DNA of 64,000 nucleotides from positions 6,371,365-6,435,364 of the forward strand of contig NW_006494931.1 in NCBI RefSeq assembly GCF_000471905.2. The letters are read 5' to 3'. The translations under genes were made by a program, and so were the position numbers. Source of the DNA: Amborella trichopoda (lineage: Eukaryota; Streptophyta; Magnoliopsida; Amborellales; Amborellaceae). This document shows positions 44,823 to 55,456 of the stretch, in pieces. The notes under the pieces are model-generated. The model did no database searches, was not told where the DNA came from, and saw only the letters and a program-made list of their open reading frames with translations. How positions within the stretch are numbered: position 1 is the stretch's first letter; each line of letters begins with the position of its first letter.

Positions 44823-45115
44823 GGTGTTTGGTAATTTGGATGATATTGACACTTTGTAACAGGAAAATTATATAATGAGACCATTTGATACAAGATGATT
44901 ACAATTAATCTTAACAATTGGATGAGAAATTAGGTGGATACATTTATTTCATTGACCAAGCTCAAAGTTCAGAGAACAAGAAGGTATTTGGTGTTTGGTA
45001 ATTTGGATGATATTGGCAGTTTGTAACAGGGAAATTATATAATGAGACCATTTGATACAAGATGATTACAATTAATCTTGACAATTGGATGAGAAATTAA
45101 GTGGATACATTTATT
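44823..45115 (+). repeat. tandem duplication, 167-bp period, within family-M sequence
   Basis: The unit starting ggtgtttggtaatttggatg at 44823 repeats at 44990. The copies are nearly identical over about 120 bases (tataatgagaccatttgata, gatgattacaattaatctt), so the duplication is young compared with the MITEs around it. The tail ggttcagagaacaagaag occurs after each copy. Confidence 0.85.
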
Positions 45116-45956
45116 TCATGTGACCTCTATGACAGGACTGTGTATGGTCTAGAAGGTTCAGAGAACAAGAAGCTCGAGAGCCATGGAAGGTGGAGAGACA
45201 TAGAAGAAAATTAAGATTGGGTTTGTGTTGGATTTGAAATCTGCCTCTTGTGTGAGTAAGGATCTTCATAGCATTTTTTTATATTTTTTATGGTTAATAC
45301 TTAATAGAGAGAAGAATGTCTATAGTATTACTTAATTTGTCCATGGTAGAGAGAAATGAAAGGGAATTCTATATAATATATCTCCGAATTACCGATAAAG
45401 TTACCTAAATGAATTTTTTATTTTTTATAAGATTCCATTATAAGATATTTCGAAAGTTATAAAGAGAGAAAATATCGAGAGAAAAAAATTAAGAGTTTGT
45501 ACCTCTTGAAAACAACTTTTCTCTATTTTTTTTATTTAAAACCCCTAAAAAAAGAGATCTTGTATCACCGATTTAGGAGATCTCGCACTGTCTATCCAAG
45601 CCTTGGGATTTAGCGTTTGTCTATATTGTACTTTTGATTATCATAAATAAAAAGGAAAAAATTTATACAAGGGTGATGCCCTAAACCATCAAAATAAAGC
45701 GCACATCAAAAATTCACTGGAAGAGTTTGTTTCGATAGTGAAAACCTTTTAATTTAATCATCTTTACCTCAAGATGTATGAATATGTGAAAAAATAGATT
45801 TCAAGTTTTGAAAATAGTGCATCTTGTAATGTATCATCTTGGCCATCAATTTTAAATATTTTCAAGTATTTAGCAGATGAGTGGCCACTTATCGTCTCTC
45901 TGCTCACTTCCCCAATCAATTGCCCCAATCAAGAGTAAATTACGCTGAAATAATTC
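45116..45956. other. intergenic with a family-N fragment
   Basis: AT-rich sequence. At 45660-45870 a family-N MITE fragment is present (aatttatacaagggtgatgc, aatagtgcatcttgtaatgt). No gene is seen. Confidence 0.5.
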
Positions 45957-46762
45957 TCTAAAATAGAAATTGATCCATGAAAATTACAAGAATGGTCGAT
46001 CAACTCATATTTTTTATTGTTTCAAAATTTCCTCTTGGTTTGAAAATGAAATCCTCGGAGTGCATTTTATTTTATTCATTAGTAGGGCAATTTTAGGGGT
46101 AGTATCCAGGCAGTTTGAGGTTTAGAATTCTCGAGTTGCCCCATGAACACAGCAAAACCCTAGTAGAGCAAATTGAGGTCCCCAACCAACATTTAGGGGT
46201 AGTGCCCAGGCAGTCTGAGGTTAGAATTCTTGGGTTGCCCTAGGAACACAACAAAACCCTAGTGGAGAGGTTTGAGGTCCCCAGCAAACACTTAGGGGTA
46301 GTGCCTAGGCAGTCCGAGGTTAGAATTCGCAGGCCGTCCTATGAACACAACAAAACCCCAGTAGTTGTCGAGGTCCCCATCCTGAGACCGCTCTTTTTTT
46401 TTAAAAAAAAAGAAATAAAATACGGTTCGAGGACCCCATCCTCGCACCCATATTTTTCATTAAAAATAAGAAATAAAGTGCAGTCCGAGGATGGGGACCT
46501 CAAATTGTTTTTTTCTCAAAAAATAAGAAAGAAGAGTGGTCCAAGGATGTGGACCTTGGACTGCTCAAGAACTAGGACCCGCTTAGTCCAAAAGGCGGTC
46601 TGAGGATTCTAACCTTAAACCGCCAAGGCACTGCCCTACTAATGAAATTACTAAAAAAATAAAATAAAATACGGGCCAAAAGGAAATTTTGAAAGAAATA
46701 AAAAAATGCGGGTACACCGACCTCCCACATAACTTTCAACCACAATTACACTATTTTGTATT
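45957..46762. mobile_element. long-TIR element carrying a 100-bp tandem repeat
   Basis: The left arm (about 45957-46092: ggtcgatcaactcat, gtttcaaaatttcctcttgg, ttttattttattcattagta, gggca) is matched in inverse by the right arm (about 46625-46762). These arms of roughly 130 bases enclose three tandem copies of a 100-bp unit and two further partly inverted blocks with gaggatggggacc/gaggaccccatcct. Long inverted repeats suggest a MULE-type or fold-back element. No transposase and no clean target duplication are seen. Confidence 0.65.
46092..46378 (+). repeat. three tandem copies of a 100-bp unit
   Basis: Copies start at 46092, 46192 and 46292, the last a little shorter. Shared blocks are ttaggggtagtgcccaggca, gaggttagaattct, atgaacacaacaaaaccc and gaggtccccagcaaac. 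They differ by single substitutions. Confidence 0.92.
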
Positions 46763-48189
46763 TTAAATCAAGGTTTATAAGCTTGTGGGTAAATCAGTCC
46801 CGAACAATCATGGCCCGTTCTTGCTTTTTGGAGTCAGCTTCAATGGAGTTTTTTTGGCCGGTTCTGGATCGGGCCAAAAAAGGACTTTGGGACCAGTTAG
46901 GTCCGGCTCAGTGGGCCAGGTTGGAGCCCCAATTGGGCAATATGTGGATTATGACACAGAAAGCCATAAAATGAGAGCTTAGAGGGAGGAGCAATGGTGT
47001 ACTTGAGAAGATTCTCTCTCTAAACCATTGGGAAGATATTGATGGGGTTCATTTTTATTGGTTTTGTCGGCACTCCAGCGAAAACTGCCCTATTCTTATT
47101 TGAGCAAGCTTTCCAATAAATGGCATTTCTTTGTTTCAATGTTCTCAATGTAATTATGGGTAAATATTGAGGAAATAAGGGCTTTATATAAAAAGACCAT
47201 TAACCTCTTTATAAGGAGATCACAACTATTCTCACTTGTTAGATGTTAATTTGGATAGCTTAGGGTGACTCATGAAGTTTGAGAATTTTTTTTTGGAATT
47301 TTATGTCTAATCAATAACACTCATTTTAAAATCTAAAAGACAAGAATGGTCGTTACATCCTTGAACAAAAAATAAATAGTATTTTTATAAATATTCTCTA
47401 ATTGTAAATAGAGAAAAAAACACTATGAAAAATACCGCATATATCCGTTTATTTTTACCGTCAATTTAGGATTACTTCTAAGTTTATGTTATTACGTCTA
47501 TACCGATTTTTTCCACATCATAACACTTTGTTTTAAAACAAAATAAATACGAATCTACTTTTTTTTTATTTTTAAAAAACCGAAATGTTCAAAATTTTTA
47601 GTTTTTTAAAAATATAAATTTAATATTTTTTTTCGGATTTAAAAATCCAAATTCATACGTTTTCTCTCCCTCTCTCTCAAAAAAAAAAGCATCCCCTTCA
47701 CAAGTTTACTAGAAAATCACGTCAGGTCTTCGACTGAGAGATCCAACCTCCATGAAGTTACCCCGTGGGATGCCGTCCCTGAAATCAATCTTAATAATCC
47801 CAATAAAACACAAATCGTAAAAGAGGTTCAGTTTGCCTCTCTCTCTATCGCGTCTCTCTCTAACCCAACTCTCTCTCTCTCTCTCTATTGCCTCTCTTTC
47901 TCGTGTAAAATTTTAAACATTTTGGTGAAAAATCCAAAAAAGGCAGATCCGTGTTTTTTTCTAGAAAGTGTTATGAAATTGGAAAAACGGTATAGATGTA
48001 ATAATAAAAAATATGAAGATAATCTTGTAATAACGGTAATTAAACCGGATATATATATATATATATATATTCAAAATAATATGATGTAAGTCGAGTTGCG
48101 GTGTTACAAGTTTGAAATAGAAAAGTAGCAATTGTGACCTCTTTATAATAAAAACAAAAGGTATCATTGTATGCAATTCTGAACTGAAA
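46763..48189. other. intergenic with simple repeats and a family-M fragment
   Basis: A diverged family-M piece is at about 47195-47400 (gaccattaacctctttataa). Simple repeats are (CT)n at 47640-47690 and 47838-47895 and (TA)n at 48050-48071. No gene is recognised; the frame at 46756-46974 has no known domain. Confidence 0.5.
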
Positions 48190-48420
48190 ATGTATATAAA
48201 GAGACCCTTTACTTTTAATATAAAGAGGTGACAATCACTCTAGTTCCTCAGATTCCAAATTGGGTTGTTGTGATTGTGTCATTGATTAGACTCAAACATC
48301 AAAAAACAAAAACTTCTCGATCTTTATAACACACCTCAAGTCGTCTAATTCAACATTGAATGACTAATAGTAATTGTGACCTCCATGTAAGAAAGATAAA
48401 GGATCTCATTGTGTACAATC
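48190..48420 (+). mobile_element. MITE, family M, copy 3
   Basis: Left block tatataaagagaccctttac, ataaagaggtgacaatcact; right block attgtgacctccatgtaaga, ggatctcattgtgtacaatc. About 230 bp, followed directly by another copy. Confidence 0.7.
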
Positions 48421-48424
48421 TTGA

Positions 48425-49075
48425 AATGTAAAAGTTTATTTACTTTTAATACAAGGAGGTTACAGTCACTATCATTCTTCATATTTCAAATTGGATCGTT
48501 GTGATTGTGTCATCAACTAAATGCAAACAAACAAAAAAAAAGAAAAAAAATCTCGAATTTTGTGACACTCTTCAATCCATTTGATTTGGCATCTAATAAC
48601 TAACAATAATTGTGACCTCCCTAGTAACAAAGATTAGGGATAGCAACGGGTCGGGTTTGATTGGACCCCGATAGTATTCGGGTCCAAAATTTGAACCCGT
48701 AGGATTTCGGATGTAGTTGGATCCAGTGACTATGAGCACATTTTTTATTTTTTTGCCTTTTTTTTATTATTTACCATCATATACCATATGACCACGAGCT
48801 TCTATTTTTTGCGAATAAATGTTTCTAATTTCATGACAATATGAACACCTAACGTGCATCTAAAGATACATGATTGCCATCACAGACCTTATGACTAAGG
48901 TTACAGGTCCAGTCTGCCTGGACCCAGACCCAAACACGACCCATATCCAAACCCGAATAGTATTCGGGAGCTAAAATTTGGACCCATTTCTGGAACCAAG
49001 GTCGGGTCAACCCATTGGGTCCATTGCCACAACTACCAAAGATAAAGGGCCTCATTGTATATAACCCCTTTTGAA
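48425..49075 (+). mobile_element. MITE, family M, copy 4, split by a later insertion
   Basis: The left part 48425-48634 (tacaaggaggttacagtcac to gtgacctccctagtaacaaa) continues after 49036 with gataaagggcctcattgtat, as in the uninterrupted copies. The split is made by the element 48635-49036. Confidence 0.7.
48635..49036. mobile_element. 402-bp TIR element nested in a family-M MITE
   Basis: The left end is tagggatagcaacgggtcgg and the right end, inverted, gtagttgtggcaatggaccc. The direct repeat caaagat flanks it (48628-48634 and 49037-49043). The interior carries gatagtattcgggtccaa in both halves in opposite orientation. It belongs to the family of 43052-43226 and 32893-34012. Confidence 0.78.
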
Positions 49076-49444
49076 AGTTGCACCTTTGGATATTTTTTGC
49101 GTGTGTTTTTATATAAACACACACATGAAGTAAACTTTTTTACTTAGAAAGTGAAATAGAACGTACTAGTATCCCCTGAAAATGGAAGGAAGTCACCAGA
49201 AATTGATTTTTTATATGGAGAAATCTTCATTAGATTGATTTTCTAATGATTTTTGGAAAAAAAAAATGATCCGATGCTTGTTTTTAGTGATGTCCATTTT
49301 TTTTCTAAAATCGATAATATAATAAATTTGGCACTCAAAAAAGTAAAACACAGAAGGGACATTCGTCCTCTTTCTTAAAGGAAGGGGGGTCCCAAAGCCT
49401 GTCTGGAACCGTAAATTTTAGAGACGAGGGAGTACGTCTTTTTT

Positions 49445-49745
49445 AGCATGCGGCTTGCCTTGCATATTGTAGAAATGCGGGCTGGCAATAAATATATTTT
49501 TTAAATAAATTTTAATCGTAATTTTTGGAGAATATATCATTTTTAACATGAAGATCATAAATATGAATAAATAAATAAATTTTGAAAACTAAAAATAATA
49601 ATTATATTAAAAAAATATTTAGACCGTTAGTTACATATTTTTAGATGGACCGCTTATCTGCTGCATCCATGTTTAAGACGAATGCTTTATACCTCTGGAC
49701 CGCATATTGTAGAAATGCGGTCCAGCCCACATAAAACACTTGTTC
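49445..49745. repeat. family-X repeat, copy 1
   Basis: It contains tgtagaaatgcgggc near the left end, an AT-rich core, and gcatattgtagaaatgcggt, ccagcccacat at the right end. The core matches 50405-51085 block by block (gatcataaatatgaat, ttgaaaactaaaaataataa, gaccgttagtt, gacgaatgctttatac). Class unknown. Confidence 0.65.
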
Positions 49746-50054
49746 AAGTGATAATCAACAAAATTGCATAGGAGTGTTGTGAATCATAAAGATTTGAAAT
49801 ATTGAACCTCCAAAGTAGACAGCTCTTGCATTTAATTTGTAGAAATGAAATCGACGTGTCATCTTCGAACAACTATCAAACAGCAAAGACCATTAGGTGT
49901 GCACTAAATGGATGGAAATTGGATTGTTGGTGCGTCAGCTGACGCACATCTATTCAGATTCGAAAGAGGCATCTTTTTTATGTAGAAGACAGATTATTTT
50001 GTCTAACATACATTTTAAATGATTCACACGATCATCATATTTGCATTATGTATC
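49746..50054. other. intergenic, no feature seen
   Basis: Mixed AT-rich sequence with no recognisable gene or repeat. Confidence 0.4.
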
Positions 50055-50358
50055 GGGAAAAGTTTATATAGAGCCTAGGCTCTAAACTATCAAATTAGAG
50101 CCTACCTCAAACAATTCATTAAAAGAGGTTCTTTTAATGTTCAAATTGATATCAAATTGATCATCTCGACATCAAGATAGATGGACATGAAAAAATAATC
50201 GATTTTAAGTTTTGGAAATAGTGCATATTTTAACGCATTTTTTGACCGTCAATTTTCAAGATTTTCAAGTTTTCATTGATATGTTCGATATACACTATTT
50301 TTTAATCTTTAAATTTTATAATTAAAGATGAAAATATATTTCAAGGCTATCAGATAAA

Positions 50359-51095
50359 GGACATGGTTTCTATGTGGCTAAGCCTTTATATGTAGAAATG
50401 CGGGCTTATTAATAAAATTATTTTAGAGATGAGTTTTTTTACTTAATTTTTAGGAAAAATTTCATATAGAACCCTAATTCCTCATATTATTTCATGGTAG
50501 ACACTCCTTTCATTTTTTTTTTCAAACGGCATAAGGAAACCCCTAAAGATTTCACTGCACCCCCTCATCTCTTATCTCCCTATTTTATTGACTTTTGACC
50601 ATAAAAATTAGCCCCAACAAATATTTTTATACCATTTCAACCCAAAATCTTTTTTAATCATCTTTTTCCTTTCAACCCATTAAAAAAGTTTTTGGGTTGA
50701 AATGGTATAAAAATATTTTTTGAGATTAATTTTTATGATTAAAAGTCAATAAAAAATGGAGATTAGAGATGAAGGATTATGGTGAAATCTTTAGGGGTTT
50801 CCTTATGCCGTTTGAAAGAAAAAAGGAATGAGGGCCTACCATGAAATAATATGAGGATATATGAAAGTTTCCCTAATTTTTTAGGACATATAATATCTAT
50901 CATGGATATCATAAATATGAAAAAATAAGTAAATTTTAAAAACTAGAAATAATAATTTTAGTAAAAAAACATTTGGATCGTTAGTTTCCATTGTTTTTAA
51001 ATGGAACACCTACTTATATCCATCTGTAAGATGGATGCTTTACACTTTTTGGACAACATATGTAGTCATGCGGTCCAACCTACATGAAACAATTT
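50359..51095. repeat. family-X repeat, copy 2, nested in family Y
   Basis: It starts ggacatggtttctatgtggc and ends gcggtccaacctacatgaaa, as in copy 1 at 49445-49745. It is interrupted by the fold-back element 50453-50873. A start piece of the same family, inverted, is in the b561 intron at 37560-37612. Confidence 0.7.
50453..50873. mobile_element. fold-back MITE, 421 bp, innermost of three layers
   Basis: Almost the whole element is one inverted repeat. The left arm has cctcatattatttcatggta, aacggcataaggaaacccct, aaagatttcac and ccatttcaacccaaaa; the right arm has the same in inverse. Ends are gg...ccc. Flanks are taattttta (50444-50452) and taatttttt (50874-50882), a 9-bp duplication with one difference, so MULE-type. 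Confidence 0.85.
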
Positions 51096-51217
51096 TTGTA
51101 AATGTCTAGTTTGCCATATTTCTCGACAGTATTTGAAGGTGGGCTCTAATTTGATTGTTTAGAGCCTCGGCTCTATACAAATTGCACCCATATGTATTTG
51201 ATATGCAAAATAACATA

Positions 51218-51608
51218 GGGTGTGGTTTCTATAACGTTGCAACCTTAAACAATCCAATTAAGGCGCACCAGCAACTTTTATCTTAACATATAAGTTTGGT
51301 GTAAAAAACTCTTAGGATTATTTGAAAATCTATTTTCATATCTAATTATAAAATCTCAAACTCCGAAAATAGTTAACATCAAGTAGATCTATAAACATGT
51401 GAAAATTTTGAAAATCTAGATGATGTATTGTAAGATGCACTATTTTTGGAACTCAATTTTTTATTTTTTATTTTTTATATTCATACATCTTGATGTCGAA
51501 ATGATCAATTAGATGGTTTTCAACATTAAAATAAGCTTTTTCGATGGATTTTTTAGGTGCATCTTTAGTTCTAGATTTTAAGGTTGCAACCTTATATAAA
51601 CTTTTTCC
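51218..51608 (-). mobile_element. MULE-type MITE, family N, copy 2, perfect 9-bp target duplication
   Basis: A 391-bp element with ends gggtgtggtttctataacgt and, inverted, ggaaaaagtttatataaggt. The 9-bp direct repeat aataacata flanks it (51209-51217 and 51609-51617). It is the inverse-oriented relative of 33061-33445. Confidence 0.9.
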
Positions 51609-51617
51609 AATAACATA

Positions 51618-52660
51618 TAACATGAAAAGTACAATAGAGTATTTGATTGAGATTCTAAATCTAGTTTGAAAGGAGACGGCTTTTGAATAAAATAGAACCC
51701 GATGTAAACATGTCTATACTAAATTACTAATACGAAATGGAAAAGCATTTCGTGCGTTACGAACGTTTTAAGACTCATCCAATGTATCAAACATCCATCT
51801 TTTAGGTGGACTTGAAAAAAGGTGGCTCTACTAAAATAAAAACTAATGCTATTAATAAAGATATGGTTTTAAATTTTTAAAATTGTTAATTTTTTCATGT
51901 TTACCATAGTTGAGATTTTTAACCTCTAAAATTTTTTATTCAAAGTGACATGTAAATGTATCAGTCAACAAATTCCATCAAAACCTTGTCTTTCAATAAT
52001 TATGGGTCAATGTTTTAAAACCGGATCGATGGGGCGGATCATCCACCCACAGATCCATGTTTGATCATTTGATCGGTGATCCGGATCGGTCTAAATTGAT
52101 GATCTTAAACAGGAAAAGTATACAATGAAACCATTTACCTTTACTATAAGGTGGTCACAATTAATCGTGATCATTTGATGTGAAATGTGGATGCATTTAT
52201 TCACGAAGCTCAAACTTCAAAATAAATTTTCTTGAACTTTGTGTCATATACCTAAACTATCAGATTTCACATAAGAAGGCTGTAAATAATTGTGACCTCC
52301 TTGTAGTAAAAGTAAATGCTCCTATTGCATACAATCCCAAAAAATAATTAAAAATTGAAATAGAGGTCTATGGGTTAGGGATTAAGAGGGGCATGAAGAA
52401 AACATTACATAAGCTTAAAGATTAAAGGAAAAAAAAATATCTAGGGTGTTTCAGCGGTGAATTGGGTCAGGACTCATACCATCTTGTACTGGTTTAGTCC
52501 TTATTGATTCCCATCAGGAATGACTAACTACATCAAAATCACAAAGTTTTAAAACACAAGCTGAGCGGGTGGGGTTCAAGATGTGGGATTCGTCAGCAAT
52601 TTCTTGTATTGATGATCCCTCAAAGACAAGCTAGAAAGAAACTATGAATAGCTGAAAATC
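51618..52660. other. intergenic with hAT-like end and a family-M MITE
   Basis: A hAT-like end fragment is at 52012-52100 (gttttaaaaccggatcgat, gatccggatcggtc), related to 18092-18190. Directly after it, 52112-52338 is a family-M MITE (ggaaaagtatacaatgaaac ... tgcatacaatccc). No gene is seen. Confidence 0.55.
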
Positions 52661-52665
52661 GTTGA

Positions 52666-52875
52666 GTGAAATACGGCCAAAACATAAGTTTGAAATCCTT
52701 CATATTTTCTTGCACGCAGAGCGCTTTCTCAAGACGATATTTATCCTCTTGGGATACTGTAATTGGTGTGTATAAGAAGGGCAATTCGTCATTGAGATAC
52801 AAGAATACCTGAGCTAGAAGCCCACTGTAGAACACCAGAAAACAGAATGTCTCTTTTGATGCTTCAAAGTTCTAT
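52666..52875 (-). repeat. repeat shared with 59075-59255, possible LTR part
   Basis: The two stretches share cttcatattttcttgcacgc / cttcctatttttgggcatgc, gatactgtaattggtgtgta and atgtctcttttgatgcttca. Read on the minus strand, the sequence up to about 53110 has a gttggtggtgcatgtaacc start and a ctatataat box, which would fit an LTR. Both are fossils if so. Confidence 0.45.
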
Positions 52876-53119
52876 ATACCTTAGCTAGAAGCCCATTGTA
52901 GAACACCATAATCTTATAATTTTAGTGAGAGAGAGAGAAAAAAACGAGTAGAGAGAGAGAAGGATAAGTGCTCAAGCTTTCTGTTAATTCGTACTGAGAA
53001 TGGTGTATAAAAAGTCTGTATCTCTAATGGAAAAAATGGCGCAATTATATAGAGCTTTAAGATGCAGCATATTACTATTAAAGTGGTTACATGCACCACC
53101 AACAGTTACCTATTATATG

Positions 53120-53970
53120 GACCACCTTTAATCTCAACGACTGTGATATATTACAACTTACAAGCCTTCATGTCTTTAATAAATAGTGACTGTTGAATGT
53201 CTCACACATGCTAGGCTTGCAAAAAGATATTGATTCACGAGCCCGACCAATACAAGTGCTCAGGCGAGGGCACCTCATGTGTCGATGTGCCTCCATTTTT
53301 TTAATGGCTAGTGAACATTGTATATCCCACATACTTCACGCTCGCAAAAAGATATCGAGCCTTGAGTCTAACCCTCACATATGCTTGGGTAAGTGACGTC
53401 TCCTACACCAATGTGAGCATGCCCTCATATATGCACATGTATGCGCGTGTGTTGCACACTTCACATGTTCCACACATGCACCAACACTTTCACATTTGTT
53501 CTAACTTCTAAGAATATAAAGCATGAGAATACCCACACTTAAATACCATTCAATCCACACCATCCTCTTCTATGAAGGACTAAAATCCCACACCATTTTT
53601 GTTGGATATTTGTGGCTATTAAAGGGCTTATCAGAGCATGTAACCAAATTTACTGTCGGAACAATAAACTCCAGTGGGAGTGTGATCCAGACAAACCGAG
53701 ATAAGCAAATACTATTTATCGATACTTAGACTAAGCTTAACATGCTAGGCTAATTGAGTTGGGAAACCTTTAATTATCTGAATATAAAGTACATTTGGGG
53801 AGGGTTAGCAATGTCATCCTTTGATGAGATCGGAGTTGCCCAGGGTAGTGAGCCAATGAACTTTGCGACCCTTTTGTGTGATGGTAGGATTGTAGAGACA
53901 AGGTCCAAAACCTTATCATTGAACCATCACACGACACGTACATATGATAGATGTATTGGGAAAGAATCAC
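53120..53970. other. intergenic, no feature seen
   Basis: Mixed sequence with many cacatg/catgtg motifs at 53190-53490. No gene or classified repeat is recognised. Confidence 0.4.
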
Positions 53971-54661
53971 CACGTGCGAGAGATGACTCCTAGGCACTAT
54001 ATAGTTGTGGTTGCACCAGGTCTGTGTAACATTGGACTTATCCCCCTGGGAGAACTTGTAAACCATAGACAGTGATTGTATCCCTTCCCTAGTGGCTGGC
54101 CTTGGTGGCCCGATCATGAACCATTGCGATGGTCTTTGGGTCATGGGAATTGCTTGTCAATTGAGAAAATGAGTGTGGATTATTATGCGTAGTAGAAGAT
54201 GGAGTGCTTCAACAAATTTATAATTTCATGATTTCGTTGGATCCGATTCCCATCATAAGTATTTAAAATTAATTATTTTGATGTTCAATGATTTAGAGCA
54301 CAAGAGATGACTCCTATGCACCATGCACCATAGAGTTGTGCACGTGCGAGAGATGACTCTTATGCATCATAGAATTGTGGTTACACCAGGTCTGTGTGAT
54401 ATTGGATCTATTCCCTGGGGAGAACTTGCAAATCTTAAACAATGATTCTGTCCCTTCACCTATTGGCTGGCCTTGGTGGCCCGATCATGAACCCCTGCGA
54501 TGGTCTTTGGGTCATGGGAATTGCTGATCAGTTGAGAAAGTGACTGTAGATTATAGTTCGTAGCAGAAGATAAAGTGCCAAATATATAATTCCTTGGTCT
54601 AGTTGGATCCAATTCCCATCATAATTATTTAAAGTTAATTATTTTTATGTTAAATGATTTT
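53971..54661 (+). repeat. tandem duplication of about 325 bp, 370-bp period
   Basis: Unit 1 starts cacgtgcgagagatgactcc at 53971, unit 2 at 54341. They share caccaggtctgtgt, ggctggccttggtggcccga, atggtctttgggtcatggga and gatccgattcccatcata/gatccaattcccatcata. A third, short partial copy (agagatgactcctatgcacc) sits between them at about 54303-54340. Confidence 0.88.
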
Positions 54662-55456
54662 TAGATTGATAATTTAAATTTTGAAGTCCCAAAATATTTC
54701 ATTTTCTCAATATAGATTTATAAATAGAGAAAAATTGATTTTTCAATATTTTAAATATTTAGAAAGAAAAATCGAATATTTATTTTTTCCTAAAAATCAT
54801 TTTATAACTTTTATAATTCATGTAATTGGTGGCCCACTATGAGTTATGGGCCCACCATAATTTACACATGGAGATAGAGTGTGGCTCATTGATGGGCATC
54901 ATAGACTGGCATGCGCCACTTGTGGGAGCCACTTTCTTATTTCACGATGAGGCCTATAAGGCACTCAATCAAGAAAAAATAATTTTGAAAGTTTTTGAAA
55001 TTAAAGAAATGTGATTTCAATTTAAAGTATGTATAAGAGATTTATACAAGAGATAGGAAAATATAATATATTTTTCATATTTTTATTATTTGATGAGATT
55101 AGGTTAGGGAACTTGAAGGATAATGTTCTAACAACTTCCTTTAAATCATGATGGCGGACCTAAGAATTGTGTGACTTAGATCTCTCTCTCTACAGGTTTC
55201 CTCTGATCAATGGTCTAGATCTAATCTCCATAAGGATGCCTAACTGTTAGAAACCCTAACCCTAGAGAAAGTCTATAAATAGGGGTCCAAAATCTCTACA
55301 CTTTCTCTATATCTTCTCATATCTCTCTCTATCTCTCTTCTCTCTCTAGGTGGCACTCCACCCTCTCTCATCTCTCTTGATCTCTCTAGCTCATCTCTCC
55401 CCCTTAGATAATACTTGAAAAATAGCAAAAGGAAGGGGGGGCACGTCCTATCTATA
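54662..55456. other. intergenic with a promoter-like stretch
   Basis: TATAAATAGGGG at 55274-55285 is followed by a CT-rich leader-like stretch to 55410. No coding sequence follows in frame before the LTR element at 55457. It may be the promoter part of another decayed LTR or of a lost gene. Confidence 0.35.

Larger units (their letters stand above)
50055..51186 (+). mobile_element. MITE family Y, copy 2, holding two further nested elements
   Basis: The left part 50055-50352 (gggaaaagtttatatagagc to aaggctatcag) and the right part about 51108-51186 (tttctcgacagtatttgaag to ctctatacaaattgcaccc) together equal the family-Y element at 41313-41715. The flanks ttatgtatc and atatgtatt are compatible with a decayed 9-bp duplication. 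The gap between the parts is filled by family-X sequence. Confidence 0.82.

Noticed and set aside
55274-55285. TATAAATAGGGG as promoter of a host gene
   Set aside because: No coding sequence follows; it is more likely part of a decayed LTR or chance, so only noted in the region entry.
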